A DNA stretch of 58,144 nt from Bacteroidia bacterium. GTDB lineage: Bacteria > Bacteroidota > Bacteroidia > DATLTG01. Both the position numbers and the translations under genes were made by a program. Below the pieces are notes generated by a model, which made no database searches, had not been told where the DNA came from, and saw nothing but the letters and a program-made list of their open reading frames with translations. The stretch lies in contig JBDTAC010000079.1 of the NCBI GenBank assembly GCA_039924845.1, forward strand, positions 1 through 58,144, in the 5' to 3' direction. Shown piece by piece: positions 40,794 to 48,552 of the stretch. Within the stretch, counting starts at the first letter, position 1; the number at the start of each line of letters is the position of its first letter.

Positions 40794-43271
40794 ATGATTA
40801 CGCTTTTTGCAGATGTTATTCTTCCGATTCCCGTTCCAAACTTGTACACGTACCGCGTGCCACAAGAATGGAACGAAGCCATTAAAGAAGGACAACGCGT
40901 CGTAGTGAATTTCGGAAAAGGAAAATTGTATGCTGCTTTGGTGCGAAACATTCATCAAAAAGCACCCGAAAAGTACGCAGCAAAATACATCGAACATATT
41001 TTAGATGCAGGACCTGTTGTAACAAATTCTCAATTTCAATTGTGGGAATGGATGGCTTCGTATTATATGTGCACGATTGGAGAAGTGATGAATGCTGCAT
41101 TTCCAGCAGCTTTAAAGTTAGGGAGCGAAACAAAAATAATGCTAAATCCAAGCAACGAATTATCAAAAGAAATACTTTCTGAAAAAGAATTTTTATTGAT
41201 AGATGCGCTGGAAATCCGAACAGAAATAACCTTGATAGAAGCGGCGGAAATCGTAGAACGCAAAACCGTTTATCCAATTATAAAATCCTTAATTGACAAA
41301 GGTTTTGTACTAATTCAAGAAGAAATAAAAGAAAAATACAAACCCAAAATTGAAGAATATATTCGGCTTTCTGCTTTCGCGGAAGACGAAGAAAATTTGA
41401 AAAATAAATTTTCGGAGCTCGAAAAAAAAGCGTTCAAACAATTGGAAGTATTGATGGCATTTATTCAGCTTTCTAAACGTTATTCTGGAGAAACGGAAGA
41501 AGTTAAAAAAAGCAAATTGATGCACGTTTCAGACGCTTCCGCAACAATTATAAATCAGCTCGTTAAAAAAAGTATTTTTGAAATTTACACGAAAGAAATT
41601 TCACGCTTCGAAAAAAATAATTTTTCAAACCTCAGCGAAAAAAAATTAAACGATGTGCAAGAAAATGTTTTCAAAAAAATAAAAAATATCTTTTTAGATA
41701 AAGACGTAGTACTTTTACACGGCGTAACATCGAGCGGGAAAACAGAAGTGTATATTCAATTGATGCAAGAGTGCATTGCGAGCGGAAAACAGACATTGTA
41801 TTTATTGCCAGAAATTGCGCTTACGGCACAAATTATTAATCGTTTGCAAAAACATTTTGGCGACAAAGTGAGTATTTATCATTCCAAATTAAATGACAAT
41901 GAACGCGTAGAAGTTTGGAAAAATGTACTTCAAAAAAGCGAAAAAAATAATTCAGGAAAAATAATTATTGGTGCGCGTTCTGCATTATTCCTGCCTTTTC
42001 ATGATTTAGGATTAATAATTGTGGACGAAGAACACGATACTTCTTACAAACAATATGATCCTGCACCGCGCTACAACGCACGCGATTCTGCGATGTATTT
42101 AGCACGCATTCACGGAGCAAAAACATTGTTGGGATCTGCTACACCTTCCGTGGAAACGTATTACAATGCGGAACAAGGAAAATACGGATTCGTAGAAATG
42201 ACGGAGCGTTTCGGAGGAATTGAAATGCCCGAAATTATTGTTGCTGACATCCAAGAAGAGAAACGAAAAAAAATAATGAAATCGCATTTTTCTACGATTT
42301 TATTGGAACATTTAAAAATGGCGCTTGATAATAAAGAGCAAGCAATTGTGTTTCATAATCGGCGTGGATTTGCACCCGTTTTTGAATGCGATACCTGCGG
42401 CTGGATTCCGCATTGCATCCATTGCGATGTGAGTTTGACGTATCACAAAACAGCACATACGATGCGTTGTCATTATTGTGGTTATTCGCTGAAACCGCCT
42501 GCTGCGTGCGAAGCTTGCGGCGCTACTAAATTAAAAATGAAAGGTTTTGGCACGGAAAAAATTGAAGAAGAATTGTCTTTGTTTTTTCCTACAGCCCGCA
42601 TTTTACGTATGGATTTAGACACCACGCGTTCTAAATATGCGCATCAAAATATTATTCGAGATTTTGAAGATCAACGCATTGATATTTTAGTGGGAACACA
42701 AATGATTACGAAAGGTTTTGATTTTGATAACGTAAGCGTGGTGGGCATTTTAGACGCAGACAGCATGATGAACTTTCCAGATTTCCGTTCGTACGAACGC
42801 TCTTTTCAGCTAATGGCGCAAGTTAGCGGACGAGCCGGAAGAAAAAACAAACGCGGAAAAGTAATTGTTCAAACGTATAATCCTGCGCATTCGGTAATAC
42901 AAAATGTAGTTCGGAACGATTATGCCGCGATGTATAAAGAACAAATTCTTGATCGAAAAAACTTTTTTTACCCGCCTTTTTTTCGCCTCCTAAAAATTAC
43001 TGTAAAACACAAAGATGCCGATTTACTGAATTACGCTGCCGATGTACTTGCGAGCGATTTGAAAAAAACAATCAACGGAAAAGTACTCGGACCTGAATAT
43101 CCTTTGGTAGCACGTATTAAAAATGATTATTGCAAAACGATTTTAATAAAAGCAGAACGCGAAAAATCCATTGCGCAAACAAAAGAAATTTTGAAAAAAA
43201 GTTTTTTGCATTTCTATGAAAATACTGATTTCAAACAAGTGAAATTAGTGGTGGATGTGGATCCGAATTAA
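40794..43271 (+). CDS. priA: Primosomal protein N' (replication restart helicase)
   Basis: An 825-residue superfamily 2 helicase. N-terminal 3'-DNA-binding domain (VPQEWNEAIKEGQRVVVNFGKGK), Walker A HGVTSSGKTEVYIQL, Walker B LIIVDEEHDTSYKQYD, GSATPSVETY, and the eight-cysteine zinc region CDTCGWIPHCIHCDVS...CHYCG...CEACGA. C-terminal helicase motifs GTQMITKGFDF and QVSGRAGR are intact. It reloads the replisome at stalled forks. An A/T palindrome at 41605-41631 lies in-frame between domains and encodes FEKNNFSN. Confidence 0.97.
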   Translation: MITLFADVILPIPVPNLYTYRVPQEWNEAIKEGQRVVVNFGKGKLYAALVRNIHQKAPEKYAAKYIEHILDAGPVVTNSQFQLWEWMASYYMCTIGEVMNAAFPAALKLGSETKIMLNPSNELSKEILSEKEFLLIDALEIRTEITLIEAAEIVERKTVYPIIKSLIDKGFVLIQEEIKEKYKPKIEEYIRLSAFAEDEENLKNKFSELEKKAFKQLEVLMAFIQLSKRYSGETEEVKKSKLMHVSDASATIINQLVKKSIFEIYTKEISRFEKNNFSNLSEKKLNDVQENVFKKIKNIFLDKDVVLLHGVTSSGKTEVYIQLMQECIASGKQTLYLLPEIALTAQIINRLQKHFGDKVSIYHSKLNDNERVEVWKNVLQKSEKNNSGKIIIGARSALFLPFHDLGLIIVDEEHDTSYKQYDPAPRYNARDSAMYLARIHGAKTLLGSATPSVETYYNAEQGKYGFVEMTERFGGIEMPEIIVADIQEEKRKKIMKSHFSTILLEHLKMALDNKEQAIVFHNRRGFAPVFECDTCGWIPHCIHCDVSLTYHKTAHTMRCHYCGYSLKPPAACEACGATKLKMKGFGTEKIEEELSLFFPTARILRMDLDTTRSKYAHQNIIRDFEDQRIDILVGTQMITKGFDFDNVSVVGILDADSMMNFPDFRSYERSFQLMAQVSGRAGRKNKRGKVIVQTYNPAHSVIQNVVRNDYAAMYKEQILDRKNFFYPPFFRLLKITVKHKDADLLNYAADVLASDLKKTINGKVLGPEYPLVARIKNDYCKTILIKAEREKSIAQTKEILKKSFLHFYENTDFKQVKLVVDVDPN
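41605..41631. repeat. A/T palindrome inside priA
   Basis: Exact core with CTTC left arm, read as FEKNNFS. Confidence 0.8.
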
Positions 43272-43310
43272 ATTTTTAGTTCTAAGTTTTTTAGTTTTAA
43301 GTTAAAAAGC

Positions 43311-43335
43311 ATTTGAAAAATTATTTTTTTGAAGC
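43311..43335. repeat. Dispersed A/T palindrome
   Basis: Exact core with GAAGC right arm, 40 bases after priA. Just before it, TTTTTAGTTCTAAG and its near copy TTTTTAGTTTTAAG (43274-43301) form a short direct repeat. Confidence 0.83.
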
Positions 43336-43359
43336 ACAAAAACATTGGATTATTCTTGG

Positions 43360-43367
43360 TAAATTTG
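43360..43367 (+). promoter_or_regulatory. Bacteroidota -7 box (TAAATTTG)
   Basis: TAnnTTTG match 40 bases before ATG 43408. Confidence 0.5.
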
Positions 43368-43407
43368 TTTTCTGTAAAAAAATTCAAAACAATAAAATCC
43401 AATTTAC

Positions 43408-43938
43408 ATGAGATATTTAATCAGCATAATGATTTTTTCAATTGTTTTTTTCTGTAAAAAAGGCACCGATAAATCAATACAGAAAAACACATCACCACTT
43501 CAAATCATTGACTTTTTTGGTGATTTTCAAATGAAAACACCACGCAATTGGCACAAATTTAAACTACAAGGAATTGACTCATATATTGGCGGAATTACGA
43601 ATGGACGCGATACATTAACATTTGATTTTGGTCCTTACTCTGACGATTTTTCAGATATATACGAAACACAAATGTATGCAAACGATACAATAAACGGTAA
43701 ATTTGGTATTATAACAAAACCTAAAATTAAAGAAAAAGGTTATGTTGGTGTATATTTAGAAAATGTTAATGTTGGCAGAGATCGTTTTAATTTAATTACT
43801 CAAAGTAAAAAAAATGAAGATGTGAAAAATGAAGATACAATTATTTCGATTTTCCAAACGATAAAATTTAAAAATAGCGACACAACTAAAAATTCTCAAT
43901 CATTAAAATTTTTAGTTAGAGACTCTTATGTTAGGTAA
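43408..43938 (+). CDS. Uncharacterised exported protein
   Basis: A 176-residue protein with a hydrophobic N terminus (YLISIMIFSIVFFC) and possible acylated Cys16 followed by KKGTDKS. The mature part is polar (FFGDFQMKTPRNWHKFKLQGIDSYIGGITNGRDTLTFDFG), which resembles small surface lipoproteins of Bacteroidota; I recognise no named family. Between priA and pruA, with its own promoter box. Confidence 0.62.
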   Translation: MRYLISIMIFSIVFFCKKGTDKSIQKNTSPLQIIDFFGDFQMKTPRNWHKFKLQGIDSYIGGITNGRDTLTFDFGPYSDDFSDIYETQMYANDTINGKFGIITKPKIKEKGYVGVYLENVNVGRDRFNLITQSKKNEDVKNEDTIISIFQTIKFKNSDTTKNSQSLKFLVRDSYVR

Positions 43939-43967
43939 TTAAAATTATCTGCAAAAAAGGGAAACAC

Positions 43968-43992
43968 GTTCAAAAAATTATTTTTCCGAAGC
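43968..43992. repeat. A/T palindrome, one base short
   Basis: AAAAAATTATTTTT core with CGAAGCC right arm, 30 bases after the preceding gene. Confidence 0.72.
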
Positions 43993-44039
43993 CTTAAAAA
44001 CAATAAAAATAATTCCTAAATCACTCCATTTTCTTTTCG

Positions 44040-44047
44040 TAAATTTG
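44040..44047 (+). promoter_or_regulatory. Bacteroidota -7 box (TAAATTTG) for pruA
   Basis: TAnnTTTG match 46 bases before the pruA ATG; an A/T palindrome occupies the predicted 5' leader. Confidence 0.6.
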
Positions 44048-44050
44048 TGC

Positions 44051-44075
44051 TCTCAAAAAATTATTTTTTCAAACC
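44051..44075. repeat. A/T palindrome in the pruA leader
   Basis: Exact core between the promoter box and the pruA start codon, so it would be transcribed as 5' UTR. Confidence 0.83.
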
Positions 44076-44093
44076 ATCTAAATTGAATTCGTT

Positions 44094-45725
44094 ATGGCAA
44101 AAGGATTTTACAACGTACCTGCTCCGATAAATGAACCTGTAAAAAATTATTTTCCAGGAAGCGCAGAAAGAGAAGAACTGAAAAAAATGTTGGCGCATTT
44201 GCGTTCGCAAGAAATAGATATTCCGATGTATATTGGCGGAAAAGAAATTAAAAGTGGCGAAACCGTTCGTCTTGCGCCTCCGCACGATCACAAACATACC
44301 TTAGGACATTTTCATAAAAGTACTAAAGAACACGTAAAACAAGCCATTGATGCGGCTTTGAAAGCGAAAACAAATTGGGCAAATCTTTCGTGGGAACACC
44401 GCGCGAGTATTTTTTTAAAGGCAGCCGATTTAATCGCAGGACCTTTTCGCGCCAAGCTGAATGCGGCAACCATGCTCGGTCAATCGAAAAATGCGTACCA
44501 AGCCGAAATTGATGCCGCTTGCGAAATCACTGATTTTTTGCGCTTCAACGTGCATTACATGACGGAGATTTATAAATTGCAACCTAATTCTTCCGCAGGT
44601 ATTTGGAATCGTGTGGAACAACGACCGTTAGAGGGTTTTATCTATGCGTTAACTCCTTTTAATTTTACGGCAATTGCCGGAAATTTACCTACTTCTTGCG
44701 CTATGATGGGAAATGTGGTGGTTTGGAAACCTTCCAACACGCAAGTTTACGCTGCCAATGTATTGATGGAAATATTTATAAAAGCAGGCGTTCCGGCGGG
44801 TGTCATTAATTTAATTTACCCTTCGGGACCAGATGCAGCAGATGTTATTTTTTCACATCCTGATTTTGCAGGAATCCATTTTACTGGCTCTACGGAAGTG
44901 TTTCAGAACATTTGGAAAACAATCGGAAATAATATTCATCTCTATAAATCGTATCCAAGAATTGTAGGCGAAACAGGTGGAAAAGATTTTATTGTGGCGC
45001 ATCCTTCTGCGGAAGCAAAAGTGGTGGCAACAGCTATTTCGCGCGGTGCGTTTGAATATCAAGGACAAAAATGTTCGGCCGCTTCTCGCGCTTACATTCC
45101 GGCTTCTTTGTGGAAAGAGGTAAAAGACTTGGTGTGTAAGGATTTGGCGTCTTTTAAAATGGGACCGACAGAAGATTTCGGAAATTTTATCAATGCAGTT
45201 ATTGATGAAAAATCATTTGATAAACTTGCTAAATATATTGATAACGCGAAGAAAGACAAAGATGCAGAAATTGTGGCAGGAGGAAATTACGATAAATCAA
45301 AAGGATATTTCATCGAGCCAACTATTATTTTAGCGAAACAACCGAAATACGTCACTTTGTGCGAAGAATTATTTGGACCAGTATTAACCATTTTTGTTTA
45401 CGAAGATGCCAAATTTGAAGAAACATTAGACATTGTTGATTCTACTTCCATTTACGCGCTAACAGGCGCTTTCATCGCGCAAGATAGATATGCGATTGAA
45501 TACGCTGCGAAAAAATTAGTGAACGCTGCCGGAAATTTTTATATCAATGATAAACCTACAGGAGCTGTTGTTGGTCAGCAACCGTTTGGTGGCGCAAGAG
45601 GTTCTGGAACAAATGACAAAGCAGGATCAATGATAAATTTATTGCGTTGGGTTTCTCCGCGTACTATCAAGGAAACCTTTGTTCCGGCTACGGATTATAA
45701 ATATCCATTTTTACAAAAAGAATAA
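44094..45725 (+). CDS. pruA: L-glutamate gamma-semialdehyde dehydrogenase (P5C dehydrogenase)
   Basis: A 543-residue aldehyde dehydrogenase for the second step of proline catabolism, giving glutamate. IYALTPFNFTAIAGNLPTSCAMMGNVVVWKPSNTQ, the glutamate site RIVGETGGKDFIVAH, and the catalytic cysteine in GAFEYQGQKCSAASRAYIP are intact; VVGQQPFGGARGSGTND is typical of the PruA family. It is monofunctional, without a PutA proline dehydrogenase domain. putA/prodh is not nearby. Confidence 0.95.
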   Translation: MAKGFYNVPAPINEPVKNYFPGSAEREELKKMLAHLRSQEIDIPMYIGGKEIKSGETVRLAPPHDHKHTLGHFHKSTKEHVKQAIDAALKAKTNWANLSWEHRASIFLKAADLIAGPFRAKLNAATMLGQSKNAYQAEIDAACEITDFLRFNVHYMTEIYKLQPNSSAGIWNRVEQRPLEGFIYALTPFNFTAIAGNLPTSCAMMGNVVVWKPSNTQVYAANVLMEIFIKAGVPAGVINLIYPSGPDAADVIFSHPDFAGIHFTGSTEVFQNIWKTIGNNIHLYKSYPRIVGETGGKDFIVAHPSAEAKVVATAISRGAFEYQGQKCSAASRAYIPASLWKEVKDLVCKDLASFKMGPTEDFGNFINAVIDEKSFDKLAKYIDNAKKDKDAEIVAGGNYDKSKGYFIEPTIILAKQPKYVTLCEELFGPVLTIFVYEDAKFEETLDIVDSTSIYALTGAFIAQDRYAIEYAAKKLVNAAGNFYINDKPTGAVVGQQPFGGARGSGTNDKAGSMINLLRWVSPRTIKETFVPATDYKYPFLQKE

Positions 45726-45730
45726 TTTAG

Positions 45731-45754
45731 GTTTGAAAAAATATTTTTTCGAAG
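45731..45754. repeat. A/T palindrome, ATAT variant
   Basis: TTTGAAAAAATATTTTTTCGAAG, 6 bases after the pruA stop. Confidence 0.65.
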
Positions 45755-45832
45755 TGCAAAATCTTCTTCAGTAAGATTTCAACAAAATGATTTTACTTAT
45801 GAAGAATAAATTGCTTATTTGAAGAAATTTTT

Positions 45833-45840
45833 TATTTTTG
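45833..45840 (+). promoter_or_regulatory. Bacteroidota -7 box (TATTTTTG)
   Basis: TAnnTTTG match 37 bases before ATG 45878. Confidence 0.55.
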
Positions 45841-45877
45841 CCTTTAGAGAACATTAACGCACAGCTAAAAAAACAAC

Positions 45878-46012
45878 ATGAAAAAAACATTCTTAGCAAT
45901 TGTAGCCATCGCATTTATAGTATTAACGATGATGTCTTGCAGAAGTCAGCAACATTGTGCAGCTTACGGCGGACAAGGCAGTACGCAACATCCATCGCAT
46001 AATTCCATTTAA
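45878..46012 (+). CDS. Small lipoprotein, 44 residues
   Basis: ATG 45878 to TAA 46012. MKKTFLAIVAIAFIVLTMMSC is a lipoprotein signal with Cys21, followed by only 23 mature residues (RSQQHCAAYGGQGSTQHPSHNSI). A promoter box precedes it. It sits 12 bases before ytxJ and may be co-transcribed. Very short Cys/His-containing lipoproteins of this kind are frequent in Bacteroidota; no function known to me. Confidence 0.7.
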   Translation: MKKTFLAIVAIAFIVLTMMSCRSQQHCAAYGGQGSTQHPSHNSI

Positions 46013-46024
46013 AAAAATAATTTT

Positions 46025-46381
46025 ATGGACTGGCTGTTTCTTGATAGTGAGAAGCAAATTTCGGAAATAATCGAGGAAAGTTTTCGCGAAGATATTTCAG
46101 CTATTGCCATTTTTAAACACAGCACGCGCTGTTCCATCAGTTCCATGGCGAAACAACGTTTGGAGCGTTCTTGGGATTTATCCCCAAAAAATAGTCCTAT
46201 TTATTATTTGGATTTGTTGGCACATCGCGACATTTCCAATTTAATTGCCGAACAATTTTCCGTCATTCACGCTTCGCCTCAATTATTACTTATCAAAAAC
46301 GGAAAGTGCTTTTTTAACGCTTCGCAGCAAGACATTCGTGTGGAAGATGTGAAATCTTCTATCCAAAAAATCAGTAATTAA
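46025..46381 (+). CDS. ytxJ: Bacillithiol-system monothiol bacilliredoxin YtxJ
   Basis: A 118-residue thioredoxin-fold protein. IAIFKHSTRCSISSMAKQRLE carries the active cysteine in the single-Cys TRCS motif; IYYLDLLAHRDISNLIAEQFSVIHASPQLLLIKNGKC with cis-proline (SPQ) completes the fold. YtxJ (DUF2847) is implicated in removing bacillithiol from proteins, so the organism probably makes bacillithiol. Its 3' end overlaps osmC by 11 bases, tail to tail. Confidence 0.88.
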   Translation: MDWLFLDSEKQISEIIEESFREDISAIAIFKHSTRCSISSMAKQRLERSWDLSPKNSPIYYLDLLAHRDISNLIAEQFSVIHASPQLLLIKNGKCFFNASQQDIRVEDVKSSIQKISN

Positions 46382-46775
46382 AAATCACTGCCTGTTTTAA
46401 ATCTGGATGCAAACTTTTTGCAACCGGACAAGTTCTTGCCGCATTTTCCATGAGTGTTTTTTCTTTATCCGAATATTTTTTTTGAGGCATAGAGAATTCC
46501 AACACAATTTCAACCACTCTTCGTGGATCTGTCCCCATTATTTTAGTGATTTCCACTTTCGTATTGTTTATGTCAATTCCATTGCGTTCAGCCACAATTC
46601 CCATAATCGTAAGCATGCAACATCCAAGCGAAGTGGACAATAAATCGGTTGGTGAAAAAGCCTCCCCTTTTCCGTTATTATCTGTAGGTGCATCGGTTAT
46701 AATTTCCATTCCTGATTTTACGTGCGTCGCTTTTGTCCGCAACTGATTGGTATAATAAATAACTGCTGTTTTCAT
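46371..46775 (-). CDS. OsmC-family peroxidase
   Basis: A 134-residue protein with the OsmC fold. The two reactive cysteines are in LLSTSLGCCMLTIMGIVAERNG and AARTCPVAKSLHPD. The family reduces organic hydroperoxides. It is closest to the short OsmC/YhfA-like branch. Convergent with the bacilliredoxin, both linked to thiol redox protection. Confidence 0.88.
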   Translation of the reverse strand: MKTAVIYYTNQLRTKATHVKSGMEIITDAPTDNNGKGEAFSPTDLLSTSLGCCMLTIMGIVAERNGIDINNTKVEITKIMGTDPRRVVEIVLEFSMPQKKYSDKEKTLMENAARTCPVAKSLHPDLKQAVIFNY

Positions 46776-46806
46776 ATTATTTTAGTTGAATTAAAAGTTA
46801 AAATCT

Positions 46807-46814
46807 TACATTTG
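46807..46814 (+). promoter_or_regulatory. Bacteroidota -7 box (TACATTTG)
   Basis: TAnnTTTG match 20 bases before ATG 46835; it excludes the in-frame GTG at 46814 as start. Confidence 0.6.
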
Positions 46815-46834
46815 TGAATGTAAATTTACGGAGA

Positions 46835-47617
46835 ATGTCTAAAAAAGTAATTTTTATTGTTGCTTTTGTTGCAGCGGCGCTATTCGCAGTTGCACAACAA
46901 GATGCTTTTTTTGATTCTACACCTACCGCTTCTGAGCAAGGTCCGGATTTAAACGTATTGTATCGCAACAGCGGAACTTTCGGAATAATGATTCACACCA
47001 ATGGTTTTGGCATCAATTACCGCCGAGGAAAACACGTTACCGGTTACAAAGAGCGTATTTGGGAAATAGAAGGTTTGAACATGAGCGACCCCAAACAAAC
47101 GAAAACACAAAATCCAACATTCCCAAACTCGAAAGGTTATTATTACGGAAAAATGAATGCTTTGCTCATTTTACGAACTGGTTTGGGTTACCAGAATATC
47201 TTGTATCGAAAAAATATTCCAAACAGTGTTGAAATACGTTATTCCTATTATGGCGGATTTTCGTTGGGCATGGCGAAACCCGTTTATTTACAGATATTAC
47301 ATGCATCTTCCTACCAGCAAAATCAATACGTATTATCTACGGAAAAATATGTACCCGGACAAGATTTAATAGACAGCATTTATGGTAGTGCACCTTATTT
47401 TACGGGTTTCAGCGAAATTCAATTTCATCCAGGCGTTTACGGAAAATTAGGCATTAGTATGGATTATGCCGATCGCCATGATGCTGTAAAATCAATAGAA
47501 GCTGGGATTATTGCAGATGCCTACCCCACCGCCATCCCAATGATGGCTTACGAAACTCCCAAACACGTTTTTCTCACTTTGTACATTGATTTTCTGTTTG
47601 GGAAACGTTGGTTTTAG
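46835..47617 (+). CDS. Uncharacterised outer-membrane beta-barrel-like protein
   Basis: A 260-residue secreted protein. Signal peptide 1-21 (VAFVAAALFAVAQQ), then repeated amphipathic strands (SGTFGIMIHTNGFGINYRRGKHVTGYKERIWEIEG, ALLILRTGLGYQNILYRK, VEIRYSYYGGFSLGMAKPVYL) and a C-terminal strand VFLTLYIDFLFGKRWF ending in aromatic residues, as outer-membrane barrels do. A conserved Bacteroidota family of unknown role. Followed by lipA 31 bases later. Confidence 0.72.
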   Translation: MSKKVIFIVAFVAAALFAVAQQDAFFDSTPTASEQGPDLNVLYRNSGTFGIMIHTNGFGINYRRGKHVTGYKERIWEIEGLNMSDPKQTKTQNPTFPNSKGYYYGKMNALLILRTGLGYQNILYRKNIPNSVEIRYSYYGGFSLGMAKPVYLQILHASSYQQNQYVLSTEKYVPGQDLIDSIYGSAPYFTGFSEIQFHPGVYGKLGISMDYADRHDAVKSIEAGIIADAYPTAIPMMAYETPKHVFLTLYIDFLFGKRWF

Positions 47618-47619
47618 TA

Positions 47620-47641
47620 ATTGAAAAAATATTTTTTCGGA
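47620..47641. repeat. A/T palindrome, ATAT variant
   Basis: TTGAAAAAATATTTTTTCGGAA between the OM protein and lipA, 7 bases before the lipA start. Confidence 0.65.
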
Positions 47642-47648
47642 AAGAAAA

Positions 47649-48518
47649 ATGAGCGAACTTGTAGAAGAGAAAAATCCAAGAATAAAAAAACCAGATTGGT
47701 TGCGCGTTAAATTGCCTACTGGCAAAGAGTATGCGCAAGTTCGAAATATTGTAAGCACACATAAATTACACACCATCTGCGAAAGTGGGAATTGTCCAAA
47801 CATGGGCGAATGCTGGGGCGCAGGCACGGCTACGTTTATGATATTGGGAAATATTTGTACGCGCTCCTGCGGATTTTGCGCCGTAGCTACTGGTCGTCCA
47901 AATGCAGTGGATTTGCAAGAACCTCAACGTGTAGCGGAATCGGTGCGTTTGATGAATATTAAACATTGCGTTATCACTTCCGTGGATAGAGATGATTTGA
48001 AAGATGGCGGTTCCATAATTTGGGCTGAAACTATTAAAACAATTCGTGCGGCAAGTCCGAAAACAACGATGGAAACCTTGATTCCTGATTTTCAAGGAAA
48101 GTGGGAAAACCTACAACGCATCATCGATAGCAAACCAGAAATTGTTTCGCATAATTTAGAAACCGTAAAACGCTTAACCAAACAAGTGCGCATACAAGCC
48201 AAATACGAACGCAGTTTAGAAGTGTTGAAACGCTTGAAAGACGCCGGATTAAAAACAAAATCAGGCATTATGCTCGGCTTAGGCGAAACACAAGAAGAAG
48301 TATACGAAGCAATGGACGATTTACGAAAAGCCGGTTGCGATGTGCTTACCTTAGGTCAGTATTTACAACCTACACACCAGCATTTACCGGTGGTAGAATT
48401 TATTCATCCTGATACATTTTTGGCTTTAAAAAAAGCCGGACTCGAAAAAGGATTTCGTTTTGTAGAAAGCGGTCCTTTGGTACGTTCCTCCTATCACGCC
48501 GAAAAACATTTGTTCTAA
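47649..48518 (+). CDS. lipA: Lipoyl synthase
   Basis: A 289-residue radical SAM enzyme inserting two sulfurs into octanoyl groups of dehydrogenase and glycine-cleavage proteins. The auxiliary cluster motif [13 protein letters not shown] and the radical SAM motif [10 protein letters not shown] are intact, as are [27 protein letters not shown] and the C-terminal serine region [13 protein letters not shown]. lipB is not adjacent. Confidence 0.97.
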   Translation: MSELVEEKNPRIKKPDWLRVKLPTGKEYAQVRNIVSTHKLHTICESGNCPNMGECWGAGTATFMILGNICTRSCGFCAVATGRPNAVDLQEPQRVAESVRLMNIKHCVITSVDRDDLKDGGSIIWAETIKTIRAASPKTTMETLIPDFQGKWENLQRIIDSKPEIVSHNLETVKRLTKQVRIQAKYERSLEVLKRLKDAGLKTKSGIMLGLGETQEEVYEAMDDLRKAGCDVLTLGQYLQPTHQHLPVVEFIHPDTFLALKKAGLEKGFRFVESGPLVRSSYHAEKHLF

Positions 48519-48522
48519 AACC

Positions 48523-48547
48523 TGTTTGAAAAATTATTTTTTCGAAG
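48523..48547. repeat. Dispersed A/T palindrome
   Basis: Exact core with CGAAGC right arm between convergent lipA and the patatin-like gene. Confidence 0.87.
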
Positions 48548-48552
48548 CAATT

